The notes: generated from the letters alone by a model not told the origin. Counted from the stretch's first letter, positions 27,130 to 37,225 are shown. The stretch is DNA of 64,000 nucleotides from Coprobacter fastidiosus (GCF_030296935.1 NZ_AP028032.1:186001-250000); one strand, 5' to 3'. Numbers and translations: made by a program.

Positions 27130-29170
27130 TTACAATGAATCGTATCGGTCTTGTAGTTTTACCAATTCGTCCCGGTATTGGGCAGCTTCGATAAATTCCA
27201 TTCGTTTAGCAGCTTCAACCATTGCTTTCCGGGTATTTTCAATAGCCTTTTTCAATTGGTCTTTATTCATGTATTGGACTACCGGATCGGCAGCTATGTT
27301 GACATGCGAAATATCATATTCCTCTTTATATAAAATCGGTTGACCTTTTTCGGTTTGAACATCCGCTTCTTTTGTGAGAATAGAGTTTCTGGCTTTTTGT
27401 ATTGCTTGAGGCGTAATATGGTTTGCTTCGTTATAAGCCAACTGTTTTTCTCTGCGCCGATTAGTTTCATCGATCGTTTTTTGCATGCTTTCGGTAATTT
27501 TGTCTGCATACATGATTACCATTCCGTTCAGGTTTCGGGCGGCCCGTCCTGCCGTTTGAGTTAAAGAACGATGAGATCTTAAAAAGCCTTCTTTGTCTGC
27601 GTCCAGTATGGCGACTAATGAGACTTCTGGCAAATCTAAACCTTCACGAAGAAGATTTACTCCGATAAGGACATCGTAAAGCCCGTTGCGTAGATCCTCT
27701 ATGATTTGAATACGTTCTAACGTATCGACGTCTGAGTGAATATAATTACAGCGAATGTCGAGTCGTAACAGGTATGTGTTCAATTCTTCCGCCATACGTT
27801 TGGTAAGAGTCGTTACCAGAACCCGCTCATCTTTTTCGATTCTTTGTTGTATCTCTTCGAGTAAATCGTCTATTTGATTGAGACTTGGTCGGACTTCGAT
27901 TATTGGATCGAGCAGTCCGGTAGGGCGGATAACCTGTTCGACGATAACGCCCTCGCTTTTCATCAACTCATAATCTGCCGGAGTAGCGCTGACGTAAATA
28001 GTCTGTTTGGTAAGATCTTCGAATTCTGAAAATTTCAGCGGACGATTATCTATTGCAGCCGGCAATCGGAATCCGTATTCTACAAGATTTACTTTTCTGG
28101 AATTATCCCCTCCGTACATTGCCCTTATTTGAGGTATTGTAACATGGCTTTCATCAATAATGGTTAAGAAATCTTTCGGGAAATAGTCTAACAGACAGAA
28201 TGGTCTGGTGCCGGCAGCCCGTCCGTCGAAATATCGTGAATAGTTTTCTATTCCGGAACAATGTCCCACTTCTCTGATCATTTCAATATCGTATGTTACC
28301 CTCTCATACAAGCGTTTGGCTTCAATTTCTTTTCCTATCGACTTAAAAAACTCGACTTGTTTTCCTAAATCGAGTTCTATTTCACCGATTGCCCGGTCTA
28401 TTCGTTCTTTAGTAGTTACAAAAATATTAGCCGGATATATTTTATATTCATCGAATAGAGTAATCGTGTGCCCGGTCATCGGATCTACGCTTTCTATCGA
28501 TTCTATCTCTTCTCCCCAGAAGATAATGCGCAAGATGATTTCCGTATAGGCCAGATATATATCCACCGTATCTCCTTTGACCCTGAAATTTCCTCGATTC
28601 AGTTCGATTTCATTACGGGAATACAAACTGCCTACGAGTGCTCGTAAAAATGTATTCCGTTCTATATTTTGACCGACACGGACATCTATCACGTTGCTAT
28701 GAAAATCTTCCGGGTTGCCGATACCGTAAAGACATGAAACCGAAGATACGACGATAATGTCTTTGCGGCCTGATAATAAAGCTGATGTCGTTGAAAGCCT
28801 GAGTCGGTCTATTTCTTCGTTGATTGCCAAATCTTTTTCTATATAGGTATCGGTTGTCGGAATATAGGCTTCCGGCTGGTAATAATCATGATCATGATAC
28901 AAAATATTCTACGGCGTTATCGGGGAAAAAACTTTTAAATTCTCCATACAGTTGGGCTGCCAAAGTTTTGTTATGACTCAGGATCAACGTCGGTTTCTGA
29001 ACTTTTTCGATGACATTAGCCATGGTAAATGTTTTACCTGACCCGGTAACTCCCAGTAGGGTTTGAGCGGAAAGTCCGTCTAAGACTCCCCGGCTAAGCT
29101 CTTCTATTGCTTCCGGTTGGTCACCGGTCGGTTGGTAGGGTGAAACGATTTTGAACTCCATAAATGCCAT
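27130..29170 (-). pseudogene. uvrB: UvrB excinuclease subunit, interrupted by a 1-base frameshift
   Basis: Two frames together encode a full UvrB of about 680 residues. The first 92 codons (29170-28892) carry the Walker A motif [10 protein letters not shown] and end at VEYFVS followed by stop. The rest (in frame to 27130) begins HDYYQPEAYIPTTDTYIEKD and contains all remaining motifs, including the helicase box GRAARN and the C-terminal UVR motif. Family members read VEYFVSY(Y/H)DYYQPEA across this junction. One extra C on the plus strand near 28893, inside ATCATGATCATGAT, restores that reading if removed. UvrB is the DNA-damage-verifying helicase of UvrABC nucleotide excision repair. Either the gene is genuinely broken or this is an assembly or sequencing error. 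Confidence 0.88.
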
Positions 29171-29389
29171 ATATATTTTGATTTGCGAAGTTACGAAAAA
29201 ACTCGGAGAAACGGCTGTATCCGTTCTCTTTTCATGCTATTACCTTCAAACTTTCTGTTGTCTTCTTAATCATATATTTTACTTTCATTTTATTGTATTT
29301 TTGCTAAACAAATAGTAGGATTGATATTTTTTTATTTACTTTGTCGTCATAGTATGAAATTAAACGAAAAATAAAAGTTGTAATATACC

Positions 29390-30691
29390 ATGATTTGGAA
29401 TGAAACGATCGAATGCATGAGTCGGGATGAAATGCGCAAGTTACAGGGAATCCGGCTGCGGCAAACCGTAGAAAGAGTTTATCATAATACTCCGTTTTAT
29501 CGTAAGAAAATGCAGGAACTGGGAATAACCCCTAACGATATAAATAGTATTGATGATATCGTCAAACTCCCTTTTACGACAAAACAGGATTTGAGAGATA
29601 ATTACCCCTTTGGGCTTTTTGCAGTTCCGATGTCGGAGATTGTGCGTTTGCATGCTTCTTCGGGGACGACCGGTCGTCCTACTGTCGTAGGATATACTCG
29701 CCAGGATTTGGCGACTTGGGGAGAGGTTGTAGCTCGTTGTCTGTCTGCTTATGGTACGGATAAGCACGATATATTTCATGTCTCTTTCGGTTACGGGTTG
29801 TTTACCGGAGGTTTGGGCTTGCACTATGGTGTAGAGAATTTGGGTGCGACGGTTATTCCCATGTCGAGTGGAAATACGGCTAAACAGATACAGTTGATGC
29901 ATGATTTCGGCTCTACGGCTTTGGCTTGTACCCCTTCTTACGCTCTTTATTTAGCTGATGCGATAAAAGATTCCGGTATCCCTCGTGAAGAATTTAAGTT
30001 GAGGGTCGGTATGTTCGGAGCAGAGCCTTGGTCTGAAAATATGCGCCGTGAAATAGAATCTAAATTGGGTATCAAAGCTTTTGATATTTACGGTTTGAGT
30101 GAGGTAATGGGACCTGGTGTGTCTTATGAATGTGAGTGTCAACATGGTGCGCATATCAGTGAGGATCATTTTTTCCCGGAAATCATCGATCCCAAAACAT
30201 TCGAACCATTGTCGCCGGGAGAGTCGGGAGAATTGGTATTTACGACGATAACGAAAGAAGGATTGCCTTTGCTTCGTTATCGTACCAAAGATTTATGCTC
30301 TCTCATATATGATAAATGCGATTGTGGGCGGACCACTGTGCGTATGAGCCGGATTACCGGACGCAGTGACGATATGTTGATTATTCGGGGAGTAAATGTA
30401 TTTCCTTCTCAGGTCGAGAGTGTAATTCTTGAACTGGAAGAATTCGAACCTCATTATATGCTGATTGTTGACCGTAAAAATAATCTGGATACATTGGAAG
30501 TTCAAGTAGAGGTTCGGGAGCAATTCTATTCGGACGAGATCAACAGAATGATGGAGCTGAAAAAGAAAATAGGACACCGACTGCAAAGTGTTCTCGGTAT
30601 TGCTGCCAATATAAAATTGGTAGAACCTCGTAGCATAGAACGCAGTCAGGGAAAAGCTAAACGAGTGATTGATAACCGCAAAATTGATTAA
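29390..30691 (+). CDS. paaK: Phenylacetate-CoA ligase
   Basis: This 433-residue ANL-superfamily enzyme contains the AMP-binding loop SSGTTGRPTVVGYT, the FDIYGLSEVMGPG motif and the C-terminal hinge region (GRSDDMLIIRGVNVFPSQVE). It activates aryl-acetates such as phenylacetate to the CoA thioester with ATP. In Bacteroidetes it commonly pairs with an ACT-domain gene, as here 14 bp downstream. That arrangement is linked in related genomes to aryl-keto acid (indolepyruvate) metabolism, but no iorAB genes are in this window. Length and start (MIWNETIECMSRDEM) are typical. Confidence 0.92.
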   Translation: MIWNETIECMSRDEMRKLQGIRLRQTVERVYHNTPFYRKKMQELGITPNDINSIDDIVKLPFTTKQDLRDNYPFGLFAVPMSEIVRLHASSGTTGRPTVVGYTRQDLATWGEVVARCLSAYGTDKHDIFHVSFGYGLFTGGLGLHYGVENLGATVIPMSSGNTAKQIQLMHDFGSTALACTPSYALYLADAIKDSGIPREEFKLRVGMFGAEPWSENMRREIESKLGIKAFDIYGLSEVMGPGVSYECECQHGAHISEDHFFPEIIDPKTFEPLSPGESGELVFTTITKEGLPLLRYRTKDLCSLIYDKCDCGRTTVRMSRITGRSDDMLIIRGVNVFPSQVESVILELEEFEPHYMLIVDRKNNLDTLEVQVEVREQFYSDEINRMMELKKKIGHRLQSVLGIAANIKLVEPRSIERSQGKAKRVIDNRKID

Positions 30692-30705
30692 AAAACGATA
30701 CGATT

Positions 30706-31131
30706 ATGATTATAAAACAGCTATCGGTTTTTCTTGAAAACAAGACCGGACGTATTAACGAAGTAACCCGTATATTGGGAGAAGAAGGTGTAAACCTTTC
30801 GGCATTTAGTATGGCTGAAACCGCAGATTTCGGCATTCTTCGTGTTATTGTTTCTGACCCGGATAAAGCTTTGGAAGCTTTGAAGAAACACCATTTCGGA
30901 GTCTCTTTGACCGATGTCGTCTGTCTTAACTGTCCGAATACGCCGGGAGCTTTGGCTAAAGCATTAGGGTATCTTTCCGATGAAAATGTTTTTATTGAAT
31001 ATATGTATGCATTTGCAGCCGGAGATGTTGCCCATGTCGTTATTCGTCCGGATAATATAGAGAATTGTATTCGGGTATTGACCGAACATCGGCTCGAATT
31101 GATGGCTGCGCATCAGTTGTATAAACTTTGA
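30706..31131 (+). CDS. Tandem ACT-domain amino-acid-binding protein
   Basis: The 141-residue protein is two ACT domains in series. The first begins KQLSVFLENKTGRINEVTRI and the second VCLNCPNTPGALAKALGYL. ACT domains bind amino acids and act as allosteric sensors. It immediately follows paaK and is probably cotranscribed, which suggests it senses an aromatic or branched amino acid connected with that pathway. Whether it binds the ligase is unknown. Confidence 0.9.
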   Translation: MIIKQLSVFLENKTGRINEVTRILGEEGVNLSAFSMAETADFGILRVIVSDPDKALEALKKHHFGVSLTDVVCLNCPNTPGALAKALGYLSDENVFIEYMYAFAAGDVAHVVIRPDNIENCIRVLTEHRLELMAAHQLYKL

Positions 31132-31152
31132 TAAAAAATTTGATGAATATAG

Positions 31153-31199
31153 AATAGTGCCGTATATTTGTTTTCATAAGACGGATATACAGCACTATT
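31153..31199 (+). terminator. Hairpin after the ACT gene (weak terminator)
   Basis: AATAGTGCCGTATAT pairs with ATATACAGCACTATT with one mismatch around a 17-nt loop. There is no real T-run after it. The ten bases CGTATATTTG, containing the promoter-like octamer TATATTTG, occur at 31161 and again at 31201. Confidence 0.45.
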
Positions 31200-31347
31200 T
31201 CGTATATTTGGAGACATGTAAAAATTCAAATGGATTTTGAAGTGTCGGTCTGAATTTTGCGTAGAGGCTCTCAAACTTGATGACTTAAAGCAGTTTCTTA
31301 ATCCGTTAAAATTCATTTTTTTGTTTTCGTTATTCAATCAGTTTATC

Positions 31348-31355
31348 TACATTTG
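31348..31355 (+). promoter_or_regulatory. Putative -7 box of bamD
   Basis: TACATTTG matches TAnnTTTG and lies 16 bp upstream of the chosen bamD start codon, implying a very short leader. This supports the ATG at 31372 over more upstream starts. Confidence 0.5.
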
Positions 31356-31371
31356 CACATTATTTGTCTAT

Positions 31372-32175
31372 ATGAAGAAGAGAATTTTATATTTATTTGT
31401 ATCGGTATTATTTCTTGCTTCGTGCAGTGAGTATAATAAAATACTTAAAAGTACCGATTATGATATGAAATATGAATATGCCAAGAAATATTTTGAACAG
31501 AAAAAATATGCTCGGGCATATACTCTGTTAGGAGAGTTGGTGACAATATATAAGGGTACAGATAAAGCTGAAGAATCCCTTTATCTGTTGGCTCGTAGTC
31601 ATTATATGGCGAAAGATTATTCAACATCGGGGCAGTATTTTACAACATACTATACCAACTATCCTAAAGGCCAGTTTGCAGAGCTTTCCCGTTTTTATGC
31701 CGGTTATGGTTATTATTTGGATTCTCCCGAGCCGGAACTCGATCAGTCGGGAACCTATAAGGCAATAGATGAGATGCAGATGTTTCTGGAATATTTTCCG
31801 AGAAGCGAAAAAGCAAAGGAAGCTCAAGATATAATCTTTGCTTTACAGGAAAAATTGGTAGAAAAAGAGTGGTTGAATGCACAATTATATTATAATTTGG
31901 GCAACTATATGGGTAACAATTATGATGCGGCTGTGATTACTGCACAGAATGCTCTGAAAGATTATCCCTATACAAAGAGAAAAGAAGATCTTTCGATGTT
32001 GATCTTGAAATCGAAATATCAAGAAGCTATACAGAGTGTGGAAGAGAAAAAGATAGAACGGTTCAGAGACGTGATCGATGAATATTATAGTTTTATCAAT
32101 GATTTTCCCGATGGAGCAAATGCAAAGGATGCTAAGAAAATTTTTAATGTAGCAAGTAAATACGTAAAAGATTAA
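31372..32175 (+). CDS. bamD: Outer membrane assembly lipoprotein BamD
   Basis: I start at the ATG at 31372 because it gives a correct lipoprotein signal peptide (MKKRILYLFVSVLFLASC), while the longer frame starts upstream of a promoter-like box. The 267-residue product is built of TPR-like helices (YAKKYFEQKKYARAYTLLGE, ESLYLLARSHYMAKDYSTSG). BamD is the essential lipoprotein scaffold of the BAM complex, which inserts beta-barrels into the outer membrane. It sits directly upstream of the omega-subunit gene, an arrangement conserved in Bacteroidetes. Confidence 0.93.
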   Translation: MKKRILYLFVSVLFLASCSEYNKILKSTDYDMKYEYAKKYFEQKKYARAYTLLGELVTIYKGTDKAEESLYLLARSHYMAKDYSTSGQYFTTYYTNYPKGQFAELSRFYAGYGYYLDSPEPELDQSGTYKAIDEMQMFLEYFPRSEKAKEAQDIIFALQEKLVEKEWLNAQLYYNLGNYMGNNYDAAVITAQNALKDYPYTKRKEDLSMLILKSKYQEAIQSVEEKKIERFRDVIDEYYSFINDFPDGANAKDAKKIFNVASKYVKD

Positions 32176-32188
32176 TCAATACAATAAT

Positions 32189-32521
32189 ATGGATTACAAG
32201 AAAACGAATGCACCGACAAACACTGTTACCCGTGATATGATCGCTTTGTCATCGGATACAGGAAATGTTTATGAGACTGTTTGTATTATAGCAAAAAGAG
32301 CTAATCAGATTTCTGTAGAAATGAAAAATGATCTGGAAAAGAAGTTACAGGAATTTGCTTCTTTTAATGATAATCTTGAAGAAGTATTCGAAAACAGAGA
32401 GCAGATTGAAATCTCAAGATATTATGAAAAGTTGCCGAAACCTACACTGATCGCTGCTCAGGAATATCAAGAAGGTAAAGTATATTACAGAAATCCGGCT
32501 AAAGAAAAAGAGATAATCTAA
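32189..32521 (+). CDS. rpoZ: RNA polymerase omega subunit (Rpb6-like)
   Basis: The 110-residue protein (MDYKKTNAPTNTVTRDMIAL...) is the Bacteroidetes form of omega, which aligns with Rpb6. The segment NVYETVCIIAKRANQISVEM corresponds to the conserved helix that clamps the beta-prime C-terminus. The C-terminal region is longer than in E. coli omega. It assists RNA polymerase assembly. It follows bamD by 13 bp and ends at a very strong terminator. Confidence 0.88.
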   Translation: MDYKKTNAPTNTVTRDMIALSSDTGNVYETVCIIAKRANQISVEMKNDLEKKLQEFASFNDNLEEVFENREQIEISRYYEKLPKPTLIAAQEYQEGKVYYRNPAKEKEII

Positions 32522-32539
32522 ATTCCTTTTGAAATAAAA

Positions 32540-32590
32540 CAAAGAAAAAGACGACTCCGAAAAAAAATTTCGGAGTCGTCTTTTTCTTTG
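32540..32590. terminator. Strong bidirectional terminator
   Basis: A perfect stem of more than 20 bp (left arm includes AAAGAAAAAGACGACTCCGA) with a short A-rich loop, flanked by A- and T-rich tracts. It serves the bamD-rpoZ operon and the convergent pstS gene. Confidence 0.88.
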
Positions 32591-32643
32591 TTTAAAATTC
32601 TACTTATTCAGGTTCTATCTCAGACAATTTTGATTTGAGTATT

Positions 32644-33459
32644 TTATCGGATTGGAACATAGCCGTTATCTTTGATTATGCTCTGTCCTTCATCGGATAG
32701 TAAATATTGAATAAATGGAGAGATCGTTTTCTCATTTTGTTTATTATAGTAGTAATAAAGCGGGCGAACGATCGGATACAATTTTCGGGAAGCATTGGAA
32801 ACTGAAGGTAATGAGTAATTTTTGTTGTCGTATGATATAGCTAATGTCTTGATTTTAGGACTTACGTATGCTAATCCCACATACCCTATAGCGCCTTTAG
32901 TTTGACTTACCGACTGAATTACAGCTCCGGTTGCCGGCATAGAGAGTGTTCCGCTCATATAATTTTTATTCTTTAGGACGCTTTCTTTGAAAAATTCATA
33001 AGTCCCCGAGGATGTTTCCCGAGTATATACTACTATCTTTTGATCTTTACCGCCTACCTGTTTCCAGTTTTTTATTTTTCCTCGAAAAATATCTTCCAAT
33101 TGTTTTCTCGTGAGTTTATTTACCGGATTGTCTGGATGAATGATAACGGCAAGAGCATCGTAAGCGATAATAACTTCTTGAATATTTTGTTTCGCCTCTT
33201 TCAATTTCATTTTTTCACTGAATTTGACAGGACGCGATAGCATTGCTATATCGGTAGTATTGTCCATTAAGGAGGATATTCCGACACCGCTTCCACCTCC
33301 TGTAACGGTAACATGTGCTTTAGGATATTTTTTCATGAAATTTTCTGCTGCTTGTTGTGAAACAGGCAGAACGGTATCGCTTCCCTTAATACGTTGTGCA
33401 TATAATGATGTTGTGGCGAGGAATAAAGAAATAATCAGATAACTTTTTGTTCGTTTCAT
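32644..33459 (-). CDS. pstS: Phosphate ABC transporter substrate-binding protein
   Basis: The 271-residue protein has a signal peptide (MKRTKSYLIISLFLATTSLYA) and PBP-like family signatures: KGSDTVLPVSQQAAENFMKK, TGGGSGVGISSLMDNTTDIA for phosphate coordination, and YTRETSSGTYEFF. It captures phosphate in the periplasm for PstCAB. It is divergent from pstC, with a 190-bp shared intergenic region where phosphate-dependent control would act. I see no clear operator there. Confidence 0.92.
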   Translation of the reverse strand: MKRTKSYLIISLFLATTSLYAQRIKGSDTVLPVSQQAAENFMKKYPKAHVTVTGGGSGVGISSLMDNTTDIAMLSRPVKFSEKMKLKEAKQNIQEVIIAYDALAVIIHPDNPVNKLTRKQLEDIFRGKIKNWKQVGGKDQKIVVYTRETSSGTYEFFKESVLKNKNYMSGTLSMPATGAVIQSVSQTKGAIGYVGLAYVSPKIKTLAISYDNKNYSLPSVSNASRKLYPIVRPLYYYYNKQNEKTISPFIQYLLSDEGQSIIKDNGYVPIR

Positions 33460-33651
33460 ATTTTTGTTTTATTCGCAAAGAAATAGAGCTGATATTACAA
33501 AAGGTTTACAATGGTGTTATTTGACAGTTACAAAACCTCTCTCGGATATTTTTGTAATATGAATGTAATAATTTTGAAACAGTTTATTCAAATCTCCTTT
33601 ACACGATCTTAATATGAGTTTCATTCCTTTGTGCCAACAAACAGAAACACG

Positions 33652-34836
33652 ATGAAAAAAGTTTTTGAAAAGATTGTAGAAGGTATCCTCACTTGTAGCG
33701 GATATATAACAAGTATTACTATTTTGCTGATCGTAGCTTTCCTTTTTACAGAAGCTTTCGGTTTATTTAATAACAAGGTAATAGAGGACGGTTATGTTTT
33801 GGTCTTGAATAAAGAAAATGAGATCGGAAAGTTAAGCAGCAGAGAAATAAAAGATATTTTCGATGAGGAAATCGTTAATTGGAAAGAAGTGGGAGGAAAA
33901 GATTTACCTATAAAGCTTTTTAGACTGGAAGATTTGACTGCTTATTATTCTGAAGCTGAATTGGGAGAATCTTATGAATTTGCATCATCTAAAATAGAGA
34001 CTCTGATTAAAGATGACCCCGGAATCATCGCTTTTATACCCCGAAAATTTGTTGAGAATCCTCAGAATGTTCATGTTTTAGAAGATCAAACGATTTCATT
34101 AAAAGAGGTATTTGCCGGAACAGAGTGGTTCCCTACGGCAACGCCGGCACCGCAGTTCGGATTCTTGCCTTTGATTACGGGAACATTATGGGTAAGTTTC
34201 TTTGCCATACTTATAGCATTGCCTTTCGGTCTATCCGTATCTATCTATATGTCTGAAATTGCCACTCCGAGAGTTCGGAGCATCCTTAAACCTCTTATTG
34301 AATTATTGAGTGGAATTCCTTCGGTAGTTTACGGATTTTTCGGTTTGATTGTCATTGTTCCTATAATACAGAAGGTGTTTAATTTACCGGTTGGAGAGAC
34401 AGGTTTGTCCGGAAGTGTCGTTTTAGCGATTATGGCTCTACCGACTATCATTACTGTTGCAGAAGATGCCATGAGAAACTGTCCTCGTACGATGCGCGAA
34501 GCAAGTCTGGCTTTGGGAGCTTCTCGTTGGCAGACTATATATAAAGTCGTTGTTCCGTTTTCGATTTCCGGAATTACTTCGGGAGTAGTCTTGGGAATAG
34601 GTCGGGCTATAGGAGAAACGATGGCGGTTTTAATGGTCACCGGAAATGCGGCGGTAATCCCTGTTTCTATTTTAGAACCTTTAAGAACGATACCCGCTAC
34701 TATCGCTGCCGAATTGGGAGAAGCTCCTTCTGGAGGAGCTCATTATCAAGCACTTTTTATGCTTGGTGTAGTGCTTTTCTTTATTACGTTGATAATAAAC
34801 TCATGTGTAGAATACGTATCATCAAAAAACAAGTAA
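33652..34836 (+). CDS. pstC: Phosphate ABC transporter permease PstC with PstS-like extension
   Basis: The ATG at 33652 (MKKVFEKIVEGILT) gives 394 residues; the GTG at 33631 is less likely. After the first transmembrane helix there is a ~125-residue extracytoplasmic insert before the permease core. That insert contains LSSREIKDIFDEEIVNWKEV, which closely resembles LTRKQLEDIFRGKIKNWKQV in the adjacent PstS. The core (~175-394) has the BPD-transporter signature EASLALGASRWQTIYKVVVP. Ordinary PstC proteins are ~300 residues. It forms the channel with PstA. Confidence 0.92.
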   Translation: MKKVFEKIVEGILTCSGYITSITILLIVAFLFTEAFGLFNNKVIEDGYVLVLNKENEIGKLSSREIKDIFDEEIVNWKEVGGKDLPIKLFRLEDLTAYYSEAELGESYEFASSKIETLIKDDPGIIAFIPRKFVENPQNVHVLEDQTISLKEVFAGTEWFPTATPAPQFGFLPLITGTLWVSFFAILIALPFGLSVSIYMSEIATPRVRSILKPLIELLSGIPSVVYGFFGLIVIVPIIQKVFNLPVGETGLSGSVVLAIMALPTIITVAEDAMRNCPRTMREASLALGASRWQTIYKVVVPFSISGITSGVVLGIGRAIGETMAVLMVTGNAAVIPVSILEPLRTIPATIAAELGEAPSGGAHYQALFMLGVVLFFITLIINSCVEYVSSKNK

Positions 34837-34840
34837 AAAC

Positions 34841-35731
34841 ATGAATATTCGCAATATTTATCCATCCGGGTATGAGGTCCGGAAAAGACGTTCTCAACAC
34901 TTTGCATTCGGAATTTTTTCTTTTCTGAGTGTTCTGGTAGTAGCTATTCTGTTTGCTATTTTGGGCTTTATCATTTACAAAGGAATCGGGGTTATTAGTT
35001 GGGATTTCCTTACCGAATCTCCGACAGACGGGATGACTGCGGGAGGTATATGGCCGGCGATTGTCGGAACATTTTATTTGATGGTCGGAAGTGCCTTGTT
35101 CGCATTTCCGGTTGGAGTGATGAGCGGTATATACATGAACGAATACGCTCCTAAAGGAAAGTTGGTGCGTTTTATACGGGTTATGACAAACAATCTGAGC
35201 GGAATACCTTCCATTGTATTCGGACTGTTCGGTATGGCGTTGTTTGTAAAATATCTGAATTTTGGGGATAGTATTATAGCCGGTTCATTAACTTTAGGGT
35301 TGCTTTGCGTGCCGCTGGTGATTCGGACGACAGAGGAATCTCTGAAAGCTATTCCCGATAGTCTGCGAGAAGGTAGCCGGGCATTGGGAGCAACTAAACT
35401 GCAAACGATATGGCATGTGATTTTACCGATGGGAATGCCCAATATTATTACCGGTTTGATTCTTGCGTTAGGGAGAGTTTCAGGAGAAACAGCCCCCATA
35501 TTATTTACTTGTGCTGCTTATTTTTTGCCACAGTTGCCCGAAAGTATTTTTGATCAGTGTATGGCGTTGCCTTATCATCTGTATGTTATCTCTACAAGCG
35601 GAACAAACATGGAAGCTCAGTTACCGTTGGCATACGGGACAGCATTGGTCCTGATCGCTATTATTCTGTTTATCAATTTACTGGCAAATGCCTTGAGAAA
35701 GTATTTTTCAAATAAAGTAAAAACAAATTAA
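34841..35731 (+). CDS. pstA: Phosphate ABC transporter permease PstA
   Basis: This 296-residue permease has six hydrophobic helices and the family motif EGSRALGATKLQTIWHVILP, preceded by NNLSGIPSIVFGLFGMALFV. It lies 4 bp after pstC and 12 bp before pstB, in the expected pstCAB-phoU order. Confidence 0.95.
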   Translation: MNIRNIYPSGYEVRKRRSQHFAFGIFSFLSVLVVAILFAILGFIIYKGIGVISWDFLTESPTDGMTAGGIWPAIVGTFYLMVGSALFAFPVGVMSGIYMNEYAPKGKLVRFIRVMTNNLSGIPSIVFGLFGMALFVKYLNFGDSIIAGSLTLGLLCVPLVIRTTEESLKAIPDSLREGSRALGATKLQTIWHVILPMGMPNIITGLILALGRVSGETAPILFTCAAYFLPQLPESIFDQCMALPYHLYVISTSGTNMEAQLPLAYGTALVLIAIILFINLLANALRKYFSNKVKTN

Positions 35732-35743
35732 TATAAAAAGAAA

Positions 35744-36496
35744 ATGAATAAGATCGATGCCCGAGACGTAAACTTTTACTATGGGAATTTTCACGCTCTC
35801 AAAGGAATAAGTATGCAGATCGAAGAGAAATCTGTCGTAGCGTTTATAGGTCCGTCGGGGTGTGGAAAATCTACGTTTCTCCGATTATTTAACCGTATGA
35901 ATGATTTGATTCCCGATACACGGTTGAATGGAGAAATCTTGATCGATGGGAAAAATATTTATGATAAGGATATACAGGTCGATGAATTGCGGAAAAATGT
36001 AGGAATGGTTTTTCAGAGACCCAATCCCTTTCCGAAAAGTATATTTGAGAATGTTGCTTATGGATTGCGTGTCAACGGTGTAAAGGATAAAGAATTTATT
36101 CGGAATCGCGTAGAGGAAACATTGAAAGGTGCAGCTTTGTGGAATGAAGTGAAAGATAAGTTGAAAGAATCGGCTTTTGCTCTTTCGGGAGGACAGCAGC
36201 AGCGGTTGTGCATTGCACGTGCTATGGCGGTTTCTCCTTCGGTTTTATTGATGGATGAGCCGGCTTCGGCTCTTGACCCGATCTCTACGGCAAAAGTAGA
36301 AGAGTTGATTCATGAACTGAAAAACGATTATACGATTGTTATCGTAACACATAATATGCAACAAGCATCGCGTATCAGCGATAAGACAGCTTTCTTTTAT
36401 ATGGGAGAGATGGTTGAGTATGACGATACTAAAAAGATATTTACAAATCCGGGTAAAGAGGCCACGCAAAATTATATTACCGGTCGCTTTGGTTGA
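35744..36496 (+). CDS. pstB: Phosphate ABC transporter ATP-binding protein
   Basis: The 250-residue ATPase has Walker A (GPSGCGKST), Q-loop ([12 protein letters not shown]), ABC signature ([14 protein letters not shown]), Walker B ([13 protein letters not shown]) and the switch histidine (IVTHNM). It powers PstCA-mediated phosphate import. Length and order in the operon are standard. Confidence 0.97.
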   Translation: MNKIDARDVNFYYGNFHALKGISMQIEEKSVVAFIGPSGCGKSTFLRLFNRMNDLIPDTRLNGEILIDGKNIYDKDIQVDELRKNVGMVFQRPNPFPKSIFENVAYGLRVNGVKDKEFIRNRVEETLKGAALWNEVKDKLKESAFALSGGQQQRLCIARAMAVSPSVLLMDEPASALDPISTAKVEELIHELKNDYTIVIVTHNMQQASRISDKTAFFYMGEMVEYDDTKKIFTNPGKEATQNYITGRFG

Positions 36497-36519
36497 TATT
36501 ATTAGAAATAGATAAGGTT

Positions 36520-37200
36520 ATGGTCGAATTTATAGAATCGAAGTTAGTCCGTCTTCGCAAAGAAGTGGATGAAATGTGGGAGCTGGTAAGAACGCAGATT
36601 GATAAATCTGGGAATGCAGTGCAAAATTTGAATAGGGAAGATGCACAGACAGTCATTGTAAGAGAAAAACATGTCAATGCCTTTGAATTGAAAATAGACA
36701 GTGATATAGAAGATATAATTGCTTTATACAGTCCGGTGGCGGTAGACCTTCGGCTCGTTCTGGCAATGCTGAAGATCAATTCGAACCTGGAACGAATCGG
36801 AGATTTTGCAGAAGGAATAGCTCGGTTTGTAATTCATTGTCCTGAACCGTTAAATGAAGCATTGATGGAAAGATTGCAGTTAAAGACGATGTTTATGACA
36901 GTTCTTGATATGTTGGATATGGCTAAGCGAGCTTTGGATGAGGAAAATCCGGATTTGGCTACATCTGTTCTTGCTAAAGACAATTTATTAGATGATATAA
37001 ATTCGGCGGTAACACCTATTCTTGCCGATTATTTGGGAGAACATCCGGATGATCGGTTGACTTGTCTGAATTTGGTCAGTGTATTTCGTAAGTTGGAACG
37101 TGCGGGAGATCATATTACGAATATGGCAGAAGAGATAATCTTTTTTGTAAATGCAAAAGTATTGAAACATCAGGGAAATACAGACGAACATTATATTTGA
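36520..37200 (+). CDS. phoU: Phosphate signalling protein PhoU
   Basis: I choose the ATG at 36520 (MVEFIESKLVRLRKEVDEMW), 226 residues; a TTG overlapping the pstB stop could add nine residues. The protein is a two-repeat PhoU helical bundle with conserved acidic motifs (LKINSNLERIGDFAEGIARF and VSVFRKLERAGDHITNMAEE). It links Pst transport to phosphate-responsive signalling and limits uptake. It is the last gene of the operon and is followed by a terminator. Confidence 0.93.
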   Translation: MVEFIESKLVRLRKEVDEMWELVRTQIDKSGNAVQNLNREDAQTVIVREKHVNAFELKIDSDIEDIIALYSPVAVDLRLVLAMLKINSNLERIGDFAEGIARFVIHCPEPLNEALMERLQLKTMFMTVLDMLDMAKRALDEENPDLATSVLAKDNLLDDINSAVTPILADYLGEHPDDRLTCLNLVSVFRKLERAGDHITNMAEEIIFFVNAKVLKHQGNTDEHYI

Positions 37201-37225
37201 TTTGCCCAAAAAAATATATTTAAGA

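Noticed and set aside
28892-29170. Independent 92-residue ATPase-like protein
   Set aside because: It is the N-terminus of UvrB, separated by the frameshift.
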